Origin: Phallusia fumigata | Lineage: Eukaryota; Chordata; Ascidiacea; Phlebobranchia; Ascidiidae | Reading direction: 5' to 3' | Assembly (NCBI GenBank): GCA_008931825.1 | Contig: QXVZ01032724.1 | Coordinates: 38,726 to 102,725 of the forward strand | DNA: 64,000 nucleotides | Shown here: piece by piece, positions 1 through 12,419 of the stretch | Numbering within the stretch: position 1 is the first letter of the stretch | Layout of the letters: every line of letters starts with the position of its first letter | Made by a program: the position numbers and the translations under genes | Notes under the pieces: model-generated | What the model was told of the DNA's origin: nothing | The model's database searches: none | What the model saw: the letters and a program-made list of their open reading frames with translations, nothing else

Positions 1-217
1 TTTGTTAATAAGCCAGCACAAAAAACTGTATCCATACATTATACATTCCGATTTTTGAAAATGCAAAGTTATAGAATTAATATTGTGTTGCCCAATTTAA
101 CTGACCTTTCGTACACCGTATTAAAAACTAGCCATCAACATGGGTAACTTTTACTAAAAACCTTCAGTGTATGGCAGCTTTGGATTTCAAAAACAACCTA
201 AAAGTTAATCATATCAC

Positions 218-2309
218 CTTTTGTTGAACAAACTGAAATATTGGGAGTGGTTCGGAGATGACGAAATTCCCACAGAGAAGAACAGGAAGCTTCCCTGATG
301 GAGAAATAAACTCTGCATTGCTTCTGTCTTCTATCTGGACAAAAAAATATGATATCATAGGGGCAAACAATATTGGTTTGTTACATGTACTGTATATAAT
401 GCAATATCATTTTCTGGTAGATAACGATGCCCATTTTGTTGAAATCATAAAGGGTGCCTCTATAAATTACAGCCTGCAAAACCTTTCATTCTGACCTGCC
501 AGATGTTAATGCAAATTAGTACATTAATCAGATTCCATTTTCTTTTGGCCATTTGCCTAGGATTTGAGTGATTTATCTGGTTCAGAAAGAATCATGCACA
601 TAGCTTAAAAAATTAAATTCCCTTTACTGATTGATCAAAATAAAACCTTCAGGCAAGAATTTTTAACTTAACTTGTAAATGAACCACAGCACAACATAAT
701 AATATTTGGTGCCATAAAGTTCATTTGAAACAAACAGTTTGTACAACTAAGGCATATTATTTTGTATTGTTGACATTTATTTGATCTTTGCATGAAAGTG
801 CTGGCATGGTTCCGCTCATTGCTCGGTCACAATGTTAAACCTATCAATTTGAGGACACCGCTTGAGATGACTAACCTTTATGGTAAGATTGCACATGCGA
901 AGAAATGCTTGGACTGCGAGTGATGCAGCATTTTCGTTGATCAAAATCTGATTCTCTGAAGGAAAACAAACATTTAAACCAGCAGTTTTCAAGGAGGCAG
1001 CAGAATTTCACAAGCAGAATTAAGCAGTTGGGTCTATTTGGTTCTTAGAGTTAAGATAATGTAACAGATGAGTTAACTAGAAGGGTGGCTTAGCATATAT
1101 AGACATTCTACATACACTATTGGGGGGGGGGGGGGGGGGGGGTATTCCACACATTATATTACATTGGGTCTTATAGTTATCTGCGCTATTTATGACATTG
1201 TTGTTTCTGCTGGCAGAAACGCATGGGTCCCCACAAATGGAAAGTTCTACATATTGCGTTTTTCAGACAACATGTCCAGGCTATAGACATAAACAAAGCA
1301 ATCAGTGCACCACAAAGACATGTTATACAAACTGTCCAAGTTACATGAAGTTTGGACATTGTTTAATAATATTACACATTTTAGGGGGCTAGTGGGGTAA
1401 CTGCTGGGNNNNNNNNNNNNNNNNNNNNNNNNNNNNNNNNNNNNNNNNNNNNNNNNNNNNNNNNNNNNNNNNNNNNNNNNNNNNNNNNNNNNNNNNNNNN
1501 NNNNNNNNNNNNNNNNNNNNNNNNNNNNNNNNNNNNNNNNNNNNNNNNNNNNNNNNNNNNNNNNNNNNNNNNNNNNNNNNNNNNNNNNNNNNNNNNNNNN
1601 NNNNNNNNNNNNNNNNNNNNNNNNNNNNNNNNNNNNNNNNNNNNNNNNNNNNNNNNNNNNNNNNNNNNNNNNNNNNNNNNNNNNNNNNNNNNNNNNNNNN
1701 NNNNNNNNNNNNNNNNNNNNNNNNNNNNNNNNNNNNNNNNNNNNNNNNNNNNNNNNNNNNNNNNNNNNNNNNNNNNNNNNNNNNNNNNNNNNNNNNNNNN
1801 NNNNNNNNNNNNNNNNNNNNNNNNNNNNNNNNNNAAAAAAAAAGAAAAAAAAAGAAAAAAAAAGAAAAAAAAAAAAAACAAACAGAGTGAAATCAATATG
1901 TGTCCCCTTTCAGGAAGGGGACCCATAATTATTGTGTGGATACATTTTTTTGTGAGTTACAGAGTTCCTCTAGATTAGTGCGAAGTTTTGTTCCAAACTT
2001 AGCATCAACTTTTAGCGGAGTTAATCCAAATAAGCAAAACACAACTAAAAAAGAAATGTCATTCTTGTGAATACCTTGACCTGGTTTGAACAGTGCTGCA
2101 TCATCTGACCAACTTTCTGAAGCTGAAATAAAAACCAAAAAAATTACCAGTTAAAAATTAACATTTTTACGTAAACAGCAGCATGCATTGCACCTATACA
2201 ACTCAACAAAGAGATTTATTCAGCAAGGAAACAATAAACAAAAGTATTTGCAGGAAAATTAAAACTCCCCCGCCATTTGGCTTAAAATTGCGTCCTGTGT
2301 TAAAGTCAT
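218..2309 (-). CDS. MTX2: Metaxin-2, 5' part (runs off left edge)
   Basis: Outer mitochondrial membrane protein of the metaxin/SAM complex, which helps insert beta-barrel proteins. Exons in transcript order: 2309-2266, 2112-2075, 955-876, 334-218. The start reads MTLTQDAILSQMAG, then WSDDAALFKPGQ, then ENQILINENAASLAVQAF and MCNLTIK, then ISPSGKLP and FVISEPLPIFQ. These line up in order with the metaxin-2 N-terminus (the QILL..NAASLAVQAFL..CNL..K and SPSGK.P blocks, start of the GST-like fold). Phases agree at each junction. The acceptor of exon 2 is ambiguous (2112 fits the phase; nearby AGs do not). Intron 2 contains the 426-base N gap. Later exons (the GST-C part) lie outside the window. 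Identity comes from recognition of the family, without a search. Confidence 0.88.
1409..1834. other. Assembly gap (426 N)
   Basis: In MTX2 intron 2. The flanks (CTAGTGGGGTAACTGCTGGG before; poly-A plus GAGTGAAATCAATATGTGTC and GGGGACCCATAATTA after) are the two ends, reversed, of the repeat at 46980-47350. Confidence 0.95.
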
Positions 2310-2692
2310 TCCTTGCACAGAAACTGCAGCAACTTACAAACTCCTGATATCCTCAACTTTGTTCCGGTGGACAACTGAAAACTATTTGATAAATTTCTAC
2401 AAAAAAGTCACAAAACTCGTTTATAACATAACTTGATGAAAATCAAACAAAAAAAAAACTGCAGCAAATTAATATTTGAAATATTGTCGGGTTTTAATAC
2501 GATCTCTATGGAAGGGGGTTCACCCGATTTGCGGGAATTTTTGCAACTTTATTTTTCGGAATATGTAGAAAACAAGTTAAAATGCAACATTTCCAGCAGT
2601 TTTATTCCTATTTGTAGAATTAAATCTTTTTCAAAGGTTAATTTTGTTGGCATGACAGTACAAGGTTACGGGTATTAAAAAATCTCATAGAA
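2310..2692. promoter_or_regulatory. Shared MTX2/DDX11 intergenic region
   Basis: The start codons of MTX2 (minus, 2309) and DDX11 (plus, 2693) are only 383 bases apart and diverge, so this stretch must hold both 5' UTRs and probably a bidirectional promoter. It is AT-rich and shows no clear TATA box. A short open frame (2433-2678) lies inside it and looks like chance. Confidence 0.6.
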
Positions 2693-5600
2693 ATGAGCTC
2701 GGAAACAGGGGATGAAAAACAAGGGGTTCCACAAAAGTTTCCCTTTCCGTTCGAACCTTACGAGATACAAGTGGATTTTATGAAAAATCTTTACGAAGCC
2801 ATCGAGAACAGAAAAATTGGAATTTTTGAAAGTCCGACAGGTAGTTATTTTAGACAAAACATGAACATGTTCGAAATGGCCATTTTTTCTGATTTCATTC
2901 AATCAATTTATATTTTCAAATGCCGAAAACTTTCTTTGATGTATGCGAGTTAAACAAGCCACAGTCAATGGCTTTAAATGCAAGCTTGTTAAAAAATATG
3001 TTTATTAAAATGGTTGACAACTAGCTGGGGAATTTTAAACTCAACGAGATGTTCTTGCAGAAAATTAATGTCAGTATGTTGAAAAGCTGTGTACCTAAAA
3101 CTTATATTTATGATTTCGAAGGAACTGGAAAATCGTTGTCTCTGATTTGTGGATCTCTAACCTGGCTGCGTGATCACGAAATCAAGGAAGATAAAAGAAT
3201 AAAGAAGCTCTTGGAAAATCAAAAACAGGTTTGAACTACTTAATGCTACTTTATCTCATCCCAGTTTTTTTTCAAATTGCAAAATGCTCAAAAACTGGTA
3301 CAAATTACTATCGCAAAATTTTACACCAAATTCCTTTCTGTACTCAGCTATTCAAATTTGCTGACAGTTAGGGGCAGAAATTGTTTAAAAACTTTGTATT
3401 AAACACAATTTCTAGTTTTCAGAGCCATCTAGTGATGAAATAGATTGGATTCAAGATTTCGTTGCCAAGCAATCAGTAAAAAATGAAACCAGTGAAGCGA
3501 AAAGAGAAGCAGAAAAACGGAAACTTCGGATGAAAAAGTTAGAAACAATACGAAGTAAAACAAGCACATTTGATTTCAGCACAACACAAAACAAATTTAA
3601 AAGAAAGGTAAAATTTGTTTACTTTGAACTGAACTCTTAGCCACTGAAATAAATAAATAGGGTTAAATTTTTCTGGCCAAATTGTTTTTGATGCTTCTTT
3701 TTTCATCTGTTACACCTAGAATGAATTTGTTGGTATATTTGTTTTCAATTTAGCGAAAAAGCTCACACGATGAAACACTGGATCTGATGGAAAAAGCCAA
3801 AAGAGAAATTGAGAAAGCTGAAAATGAATCCACATCTAACATAGGTTTGCAAAAAGTATATTTGTGTCCATGTGAATAATCTGTTTGTTCAACTTCTATT
3901 CTTGGCAGTCAAAAAACTGAATATGATATTGTGGTTTGTTTTGAAATGGTCAAAACTTTTTGTGGTTTATCTTCAGATGAGGATTTGGAGGACTTAGTTC
4001 TTGTGGATTATGAGAGCAACGACGAAGAAGAAAAGAATCAGGAGAATGATGAGGATGGTCACATGACCAGGGTAAGAAAAAATGACAACGGAATTTGCTG
4101 CAGATAATTTCTATTTTTTCCCCTGATAATTAATAACCTGATACACATTTTTTTTGCTTGATCACTTGTGCTGGCTCCGTTGAGACTGAAATTTGTTTGT
4201 AATATTTTAACATCACTGTCACACATTAAACACATCACTGTTTTCAAGCTCTGTCCTCGATCTAAAACTGCAAGCATTAAAAAAATGGTTTTGAGTGGGA
4301 AATATTTTTATTTTTTGTCACAAAATTTGATGACAAATCTATTGTCCGCAAACATGTGACAGTGGCACTACAATAAGCTGATTGTGATGAAAAAGAATAT
4401 ATGTTCGACCAAACTTCAAATAGTACAAAAACAAATGTTTTTTTTTTATTTTCCAGATTTACTTCTGCAGTCGTACTCATTCACAGTTGTCACAATTTGT
4501 TCACGAACTACAAAAATCTCCGTTCGGGGGTCCCCTCCCCAATGATGGGGGTGATGAGCCATTTCAGGTTACTATGGCGACGCTGGGTTCTCGGAACACG
4601 TTATGCATCAATGAGTCTGTAAGAAAACTTAGATCGCTGCAGTTGGTAAGTTTTTTGCAAACTTTCATAATTTTAATCCACTGAAATTATGTTCGGACCA
4701 AGATTTCAAAAACTTATGATTTTCTGATTAAATAAAATACTCAAATTATTTTCTGTGATGTTGTTTCCAATTGTTTCCAGATAAATTATTTTCTGTGATG
4801 GTGTTTCCAATTGTTTCCAGATAAATGATCGATGTCTGGAGATGCAAAAAAATTCAAAGAAAAAAGAAGTTACAGAATCAGGTAAAAAAATTTGCCTTTT
4901 AACTCGAGTTGAGTTTAATATTGGAAGTGACTCAAGATAAGTGTAGTGACTCAGTCAAGTTGTGCTTTTGTCACAGACTCAATTCAACTCCCTACCTCAG
5001 TGACTCTGAGTTGAGTCTTTACCACAACTTAAGTCAATTTCGAACAATATCCACCACAGACTTATTTTTGACTCATTTGAGAAAATTTTCAGACACACCA
5101 AAACGGCGCAAACGTTCTACGGTTGCCACGACGACCTGCGGTTACTATAGCAACCACGAGGGAGGATCTCAGCTGACCAATCAGATTGTCGGCCATGTCA
5201 CAGATATTGAGGAGGTTGTGAAACAGGGAAAAACCCTTGGGGCTTGTCCCTACTATGCATCGAGGTAAGCTGGGATGATCTAAAATGCAGCTAGTACAGT
5301 CGTCAGTGGTTGGTGGTTCTAATCCTAACTCAGCCTCTAGTGGTTAGTGTAACCGCCTTGCATTCGTAAGGTTGATGGTTCTAATCTAAGCTTGGCCTTT
5401 AAGATCATTTAGTGGTTAGTGCAACCGTCTTGTATTTGCAAGGTTGGTGGTTCTAATCCCAACTCGGCCTCTAAGATCACCCAGTGGTTAGTGCAACCGC
5501 CTTGTATTCGTAAGGTTGGTGGTTCTAATCCCAGCTCGGCCTTATAAAGCTACAGAAGAAACAAACCAATGCACACAAGACTGTATTTGCATGTAGACGA

Positions 5601-8600
5601 GCAATCCCATTCTCCCAACTGATCGTGCTCCCTTACCAAACCCTTCTACACCGATCAACAAGAGAAGCATCTGGAATCCAACTAAAAGATTCTGTGATCA
5701 TCGTTGATGAAGCACATAACCTTATCGAAGCTGTCAACTCCATGCACTCTGTCAAGGTGACGAATTGATAACTGTTGTTGTGTGAGTGTAAGTGGTTAGT
5801 GGTTGGAATCTTGCTGCTTTTGTTATTTAATGCAAGGAACATAATAGTTAGCCAACGCCTTGCTTAATACAAATGCCTGCAAGGCTGACTATGATTCGGT
5901 ATAACGCCTCTTGTGTATTGTAGTCATGCATGAAAACTTCAGGGCAGACCCCAGTTTCAAATATACACATGCATAAAATCCATCTATATTTGATTGGAAA
6001 TTATGTTATACATAAGTTTCCTTATGTGGTTGAAATTACTGCAATTTATAAACAAGACTTGGATTCGATATTCTAGTTTTTAAATGACTGTTCATTTTAT
6101 TTTATTTTTCGGTTGCTACATTTATATAATACTAGGTTCAAATCCTCCTATAGCTATTTTTTGTTTCTCAGATTGGAATGGTGAAATCAGATAAACAACA
6201 TGCAAATAAACTATTATACAGTGGATCTATTTATTGATTTTTTAAGGTAACTCTGAAGCAACTTAGTCAATCTCACAACCAGCTCCATCAGTACCGACAA
6301 AAGTTTTCCAAGCGTTTAAAAGCGAAAAACCTGTTTTATGTCAAACAACTTTTATTTGTTCTCCAACATTTGAGGGATTCTATTTCAACAAAACCAGGTA
6401 TGATGTCATGATGTAAATTAAAAATGATATTTGGAATTGGTAGCTGAAATATATGAGATTTATTCTAAATATACCCGTATTTGTGCATGACTGTTTGTGA
6501 AAATAAAGTCATTTTCTTGACGAAATTTTAACAAAAATAAACAATTTTGTGTTAAAGTTTTCTTTCAACAACATCCTAAGACTTAATTTTTAATTTTTTT
6601 AAACTTTTTCTTGGTTGAGTATTATCATAGTATAATGACGTCACACATATGTGACGTAACAATACAATAGTCTCCATATATTCTTGATCTTTAACTACAC
6701 TGCTCAAATCGTCATAATGTGTTTTATGTTTAGCAAGTTCTTCTGCAACAGAACAACTTTTGACTATAAACGATTTTCTGTTTAAAGTCTCCCTGGACAA
6801 TGTCAACTTTTTTAAGGTAAAATATCCATACCAGCCAGTGCAAATAGTTAACCAAAATTGAAAGAGTTTACTTGTTTGTTTAATAGCATGTCTGCCTTAT
6901 GTTCGCAAGGTTGTGGGTTCTAATCTTGTCTCGGTCACTTGTGTTTTCCTGAGCAAGAAAATTGCTCCAACCCAGTGGAATCCGTTGGGATGAACCCAAA
7001 TTGAAGTTCCCAACTTTTCGAGATATTTGTTTGTTCATGTTTATCTTCGGGGATGGGAATAACGCTTTGAATGCGTTATGCTCATAATGAGTCCACTGTC
7101 GAGCTACCTGCCTCATTGCAGTTTGACTTTTTAAATTTTTTGTGAGTTGGAGCAATGCCGCTTAAATTTCTTGCTCAGGGAAACAAAAGTGACAGAGACA
7201 GGATTAGAACCCACAACCTTGCGAGCGCAAGGCAGTCAATTTAACCACTTGGCTATCTTGGCAATTGGTTAGAACATTTTCTTGCAAAGTCATTGCTCTT
7301 TCTTTGATCTTTTAAACCACGTATATTTTGAATTAGAGAAATCACCGCAGAACAGTATGACGGATAAAGGCTTGGTTTTGTATAGTTATCAGTAAATATG
7401 GAATACTTTCGAGTAATACTTAGTACTTTTAAATAAAAGCCGTCGAGTATCTCTGAGTAGTTTAGAGTATTTACGGGTTTTTTACGTTTTTAGTTGATGA
7501 AATATTGTCAGCGAAGTGAAATCGCAAAAAAACTCTCTGGTTTTGCGGAAAAATTTGAAGACATTGTTGAGAAGAAATCAACTTTGTCAACTTTTCTGAA
7601 CAACTTGAAACAAAGTAAGACTAAGTTGAAGCAAATATTCTTTGTGCTTAAGTACACAAGCGACCGAGACAGGATTAGAACCCACAACTTTGCGAGCACA
7701 AGGCAGTCGCACTAACCACTTATTCACATAATATTTATCTCATGTAGCAAACGCAACTGATCAGAATGCAGTTACCAACCAAAACGTCACAATGCGATCT
7801 CCACTCATGCATATCGAGTCGTTTTTCGCCTCCATGACGTCATCAAGTGCTACAGGACGCGTTGCCATGACGATCAGTGACGCGGAACGAAGTTTGAGAT
7901 TTCTACTTCTCAATCCTTCTGACCACTTCAAAGATATTTTGGATGTAAGCGTTTTTTGATGTTTTTTTGAAAAGTTGTTCAATTTTTCTCAGGGATTTTT
8001 ACAAAACATCCGTCTATTTCAATGACAACGTTTTTATTGATTTATTTTATTCACTTCATTTGCAACGTTTTTACAGTTTTTTTAGTAAATTTAGTTCAAT
8101 CTTTCGGTTCCACTGGATTGGAGTTATTAAGTTTCTTGTCTAAATGCGACCGAGCCGGGATTAGAACGTACGTCCTTTCGAACTCGTAGTAATAAAAGAT
8201 TGTCTTACTCAAAATGCAAAACTTGAAACGTATTTTCAATGAAATATTTCCAGAGTTGCCGATCCCTGATATTCGCTGGCGGAACGATGAAGCCTTCTTC
8301 ATGCCTGGTTGATCAATTACTCGCTCATGCGGAAAGCTCGCAGCACCGGTCACGCATCGTTGAGTTCTCGTGCGGTCACGTGATCGACGGATCGAAACAG
8401 CTGCTCCCTCTAGCGCTATCTAGCGGCCCGTGTGGCGAAAATTTTGAGTTCACCTACGAGAAGCGACGTAACCCGAAATTGGTTGGTTTTTGTGGTTGGT
8501 TGCGGTGGAATTCAAACCCGCAACCTCTCGATCGCGGTGTTGTTTGTAGATTGATGAAATCGGTCGAACTTTGTTCAATATTTCCAATCTGGTCCCTGGT

Positions 8601-11600
8601 GGAATTGTGTGTTTCCTTCCTTCATACGAATACGAGGCGACGGTTTATAAAAGATGGCAGGATTCTGGGATTCTACTGAAACTGGAAGCGAAAAAGAAGG
8701 TGGAAGTTTTTTTGGTTTGAAGATCTATACAGATCTAGAATAGTTCCGGTATTTTTTTCAAGTATTTTAGTAAGAATGTCTTCACATTGTTTTTCGAGTT
8801 TGAAGACGCCATCAAGTGTAAGTAGTATATTTTGGACAGTTACTTTCAATAATTCTACTGAGTACTTTCGACTAAAACAGAGCAATTTCGAGTTATACAG
8901 AGTAATTGCGAGTAATACGAAGCGCATTCGAGTAATTCGGATGAATTTCGAGTAATTCGGATGAATTTCGAGTAATTTGGAGGAATTTCGAGTAATTTGG
9001 AGGAATTTCGAGCATTTAGGAGGAATTTCGAGTAATTTGGAGGAATTTCGAGTAATTAGGAGGAATTTCGAGTAATTAGGAGGAATTTCGAGTAATTAGA
9101 AGGGATTTCGAGTAATTCGGATGAATTTCGATTGATTCGGATGAATTTCGAGTAATTTGGAGGAATTTCGAGTAATACCGAATACTTTCGAGTAATTTAG
9201 AGGAAATTCAAATAATACCTAACACTTTCGAGTAATACGAAGCGCATTCGAGTAATTTGGACCAGTCTCAAATATCTCAGAGTAGTTTAAAGCATTTACG
9301 GTTTTTCTTTCTGAAGTATATTTTTCTTCTGAAGTATATATTCGCGCAATTGCTTAAGAGTAGTTTCAGGTAACTCTAATTTTATTTTCGAGTACCTTTA
9401 GGACGGAGTACATTCGAGTAACCTCGGAGTACATTATTGGAACTCGGAAAGCTTAGGGTGGACCTATTTTCAACGTTTTGTAAAATTGACCGAAAAAATC
9501 AGTTTGCCAAAAATTTTCGCTTTTTAGATTTTCAGGGAGCCCAAGAAAGCTGATCAAGTTCAAGAAATTTTAAACGAATATTCGAAATGCATTGAAAGAA
9601 CAAAAATCCCGGGATCCAAAATCACAGGTTGAATAACTTTGAAAAATAAATTGAAAATCAACTTAAAAAACTTAGGTGCTAAATTCAACAAATATCCTGC
9701 AATAAAATATAAGTTTGAAAATATTTTTGTGGTTAACGATTGAATTTTTAAACGTTCAGTCGACGCCTGAACCCAAATAAAAACTTCTGAATCTTGTGTC
9801 ATTTAACCAGACGTTTTAAAGTGCGATTTTGCTATTTGTCGTAGGAGCTCTTCTGCTAAGCGTGGTTGGCGGGAAAATGAGCGAAGGAATCAACTTCTCT
9901 GATTGGTTGGGACGCTGCGTGGTCATGGTTGGCTTGCCATACCCGAACCTACACTCTCCAGAACTGAAAGAAAAAATAAACTACTTGAATAAGAATATGG
10001 TAATGTTAACATTCTTTACTTGACATGGTTAATGCGGGTTTTCTAACAAGCTTCGTGCAGTCAACCATAGCGCTTGTTACATGCACCACTTTGCACGCTT
10101 AAAGCGGGTTTCCAACGAACTTCGTGCAGTCAACCATAGCGCTTGTTACATGCACGACTTTGCACGTTTAAAGGGGGTTTCCTAACGAGCTTCTGCAGTC
10201 AACCATAGCGCTTGTTACATGAACGCTTAAAGCGGGTTTCCTAATAAGCTTCGTGTAGTCAACCATAGCGCTTGTTACATGCACGACTTTGCACGCTTAA
10301 AGTGGGTTTCCTAACGAGCTTCGTGCATTCAACCATAGCGCTTGTTACATGCACAACTTTGCACGCCTAAAGTGGGTTTCCTAACGAGCTTCGTGCAGTC
10401 AATCATAGCGCTTGTTACATGCACAACTTTGCACGCTTAAAGCGGGTTTCCTAACGAGCTTCGTGCAGTCAATCATAGCGCTTGTTACATGCACAACTTT
10501 GCACGCTTAAAGCGGGTTTCCTAACGAGCTTCGTGCAGTCAATCATAGCGCTTGTTACATGCACAACTTTGCACGCTTAAAGCGGGTTTCCTAACGAGCT
10601 TCGTGCAGTCAATCATAGCGCTTGTTACATGCACAACTTTGCACGCTTAAAGCGGGTTTCCTAACGAGCTTCGTGCAGTCAATCATAGCGCTTGTTACAT
10701 GCACAACTTTGCACGCTTAAAGCGGGTTTCCTAACGAGCTTCGTGCAGTCAACCATAGCGCTTGTTACATGCACGACTTTGCACGCTTAAAGCGGGTTTC
10801 CTAACGAACTTCGTGCAGTCAACCATAGCGCTTGTTACATGCACGACTTTGCACGCTTAAAGCGAGTTTCCTAACGAGCTTTGTGAAATCAACCATAGCG
10901 CTTGTTACATGCACGACTTAGCACGCTTAAAGCGGGTTTCCCAACGAGCTTCGTGCAGTCAATCATAGCGCTTGTTACATGCACAACTTTGCACGCTTAA
11001 AGCGGGTTTCCTAACGAGCTTCGTGCAGTCAATCATAGCGCTTGTTACATGCACAACTTTGCACGCTTAAAGCGGGTTTTCTAACAAACTTTAAACTTTT
11101 GCACATGGAAACAACCCATGTTTTTTACATTTCTATTTCCTACAGCCAAACGACGTTGACGGTCGAACTGCTGGTCAAGTTCATTACGAAGATCTTTGCA
11201 TGAAAGCTGTCAATCAATCTATAGGGCGGGCCATTAGACACAGGTATCAGTTGAAAGTTTGAGGGTTAGGGGTTCAAATTTGAGTGATGCAATTTGTGTT
11301 TTCTTTAACAAATGGTAACCAGTAGATCAAATCAAAACGTTAACGACTCATGTAAGGTTGTAGAAAAAAACAATAACAAAATTAAATTTCAGCATAGAAT
11401 TCACGTATTGAATAGCCTCAATAAGAAGATACAATCCAGTACTTGTGTGTAAAACATTTTCTACGTTTCCTGATGATAACAACACCGTTTGAAAGCTTTG
11501 TTTATGAATCATAAAACTTTTTTTACTGTCTGTTGTTTCCAGAAACGACTATTCTTGTATTTTGTTACTTGACAAACGTTATCATAAACCATCAGTCCAC

Positions 11601-11768
11601 TCAAAACTGCCGAAGTGGATTTCGGAACATTTGCAAATGTTGAACCAGTTTGGAAAAGCTTGCGTTTTAATCAGAAAGGTATATTGTTGGACGTGTATAA
11701 GTGTTATTGTCTATTTCTTATCAAACTTGTTTTTCTTTCAGTTTTTCAAAGAGAAAGAAACGACTTAA
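2693..11768 (+). CDS. DDX11: ATP-dependent DNA helicase DDX11/ChlR1
   Basis: Superfamily 2 iron-sulfur helicase (XPD/FANCJ group), 5'-3' unwinding, sister-chromatid cohesion and replication-fork processing in the nucleus. Twenty exons: 2693-2840, 3122-3228, 3425-3607, 3754-3844, 3977-4071, 4457-4645, 4821-4881, 5093-5264, 5597-5756, 6247-6397, 6734-6816, 7494-7614, 7748-7944, 8254-8481, 8550-8699, 9528-9627, 9845-9999, 11146-11243, 11543-11678, 11742-11768; about 883 residues, near the usual family length. Seen: Q-motif region [13 protein letters not shown], Walker A SPTGTGKS split by intron 1, acidic insert (exon 5), motif Ia [13 protein letters not shown], four cluster cysteines ([23 protein letters not shown]), DEAH box VDEAHNLIE near residue 386, [17 protein letters not shown], and motif [11 protein letters not shown]. 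No catalytic residue is missing. Introns hold tRNA-like repeats and two minisatellites. The exon 3 acceptor (3424) was chosen by frame. Confidence 0.96.
4743..4822 (+). repeat. 40-bp tandem duplication of a 3' splice site
   Basis: Positions 4743-4782 and 4783-4822 are two 40-base copies differing at one base (T/G). Each contains a polypyrimidine tract and the acceptor ending TTGTTTCCAG, so DDX11 intron 6 has two near-identical acceptors (4780 and 4820). Only the second joins exon 7 in frame. The first would add 40 bases with a TGA stop after five codons. Confidence 0.93.
5290..5552 (+). repeat. Tandem tRNA-like (SINE-type) repeat array
   Basis: About four units of roughly 72 bases in DDX11 intron 8. 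Each unit has a tRNA-like A-box region (GTGGTTAGTGCAACCGCC) and a B-box-like GGTTCTAATCC, and ends in AGCTCGGCCTCTAAGAT. The same unit occurs in several other introns of this window. Confidence 0.85.
6885..8185. repeat. Dispersed single tRNA-like repeat pieces
   Basis: Single copies lie in DDX11 introns at 6885-6945 (+), 7170-7262 (-), 7650-7725 (-) and 8128-8180 (-). They carry B-box-like GGTTCTAATC or its complement plus a GACCGAGACAGGATTAGAAC form that differs from the array units, so this is a second subfamily. DDX11 exons 12 and 13 lie between the pieces. Confidence 0.7.
8875..9290 (+). repeat. 20-bp minisatellite in DDX11 intron 15
   Basis: About 18-20 imperfect copies of a 20-base unit of the form TTCGAGTAATTTGGAGGAAT. 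Variants have TTCGGATG or TTAGGAGG in the second half. Looser related pieces (GAGTA...TTCGAGTA) continue to about 9440 and also occur near 7400-7470 in another intron of the same gene. Confidence 0.9.
10031..11092 (+). repeat. 70-bp tandem repeat array (about 15 copies)
   Basis: Perfectly phased 70-base units in DDX11 intron 17. Each runs from AGCGGGTTTCCTAACGAGCT through TCGTGCAGTCAATCATAGCG and CTTGTTACATGCACAACTTT to GCACGCTTAA. Central units are nearly identical; edge units are more diverged, and one early unit is shortened. The unit contains the odd palindrome CGCTTAAAGCG. Diverged single or short multiple copies are scattered through the window in both orientations. Confidence 0.95.
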
Positions 11769-11807
11769 TTGATACTACATACCTTTGTTTTTTGAAATAT
11801 TTTGTGA

Positions 11808-11813
11808 AATAAA
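11808..11813 (+). terminator. Poly(A) signal of DDX11
   Basis: AATAAA 40 bases after the DDX11 stop codon, followed by a T-rich stretch; the only canonical hexamer close to the stop. Confidence 0.6.
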
Positions 11814-12419
11814 ATTGATCACAGATTTTGTTGTGATGTTGTTCGAAATAAGAAAGTAAAATAAAAAATGCTTTTTATTTAAAAGTTGATAAGTTGGTCG
11901 AACGCGCTGCAGCTACATCGTAATTGTAAGTAATTATATGCTGTACCTTTTATCTTTTAAACATGAAAAGGTACGGTACGCCCTCAAAAGAAAAGGTTTA
12001 AAAGAAAGTTTGGTGCATTGTTAAAAGCTTAACTAGGGGGATGATCAAAATGCATAAAGAACCTGTGTTAGAGAAAAATATATCAGGGGGTGCAACATGA
12101 CAAACACACTTCTTGGGCTTCAGAAAATCTTTAACCTTAGAATACTAAAATGTAAAATAAATAAATAAAATTTTTATGCAACAGTTGGCAGTAACTTGTC
12201 ATGCGTATCTGGTTTTGTAAACACATGTTTCGTGGATTTTGCTGTTTTAATGTTTTTGTAACTTCAGCGATAATTTAGAACTTCTGACACATATTTTCTT
12301 CGTTTTAATTCGTAAAAAGGTTAAACAAGAATTGCGTGATAAAAAACAACGCTTCCGAGATTTCAATACACGGCACGAGTATGAATGGTTTTCGTAAGTT
12401 GTAGTTGTTGTTTGTGAAA
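11814..12419. other. DDX11-GTPBP10 intergenic region
   Basis: About 600 AT-rich bases with no convincing coding exon. It should contain the GTPBP10 promoter and 5' UTR, but no recognisable core promoter element was seen. Confidence 0.5.

Noticed and set aside
1381-1926. Long minus-strand open frame
   Set aside because: Almost all of it is N gap plus poly-A.
10031-11092. Possible CRISPR-like array
   Set aside because: The whole 70-base unit repeats with no unique spacers, in an intron of a eukaryotic gene: a minisatellite.
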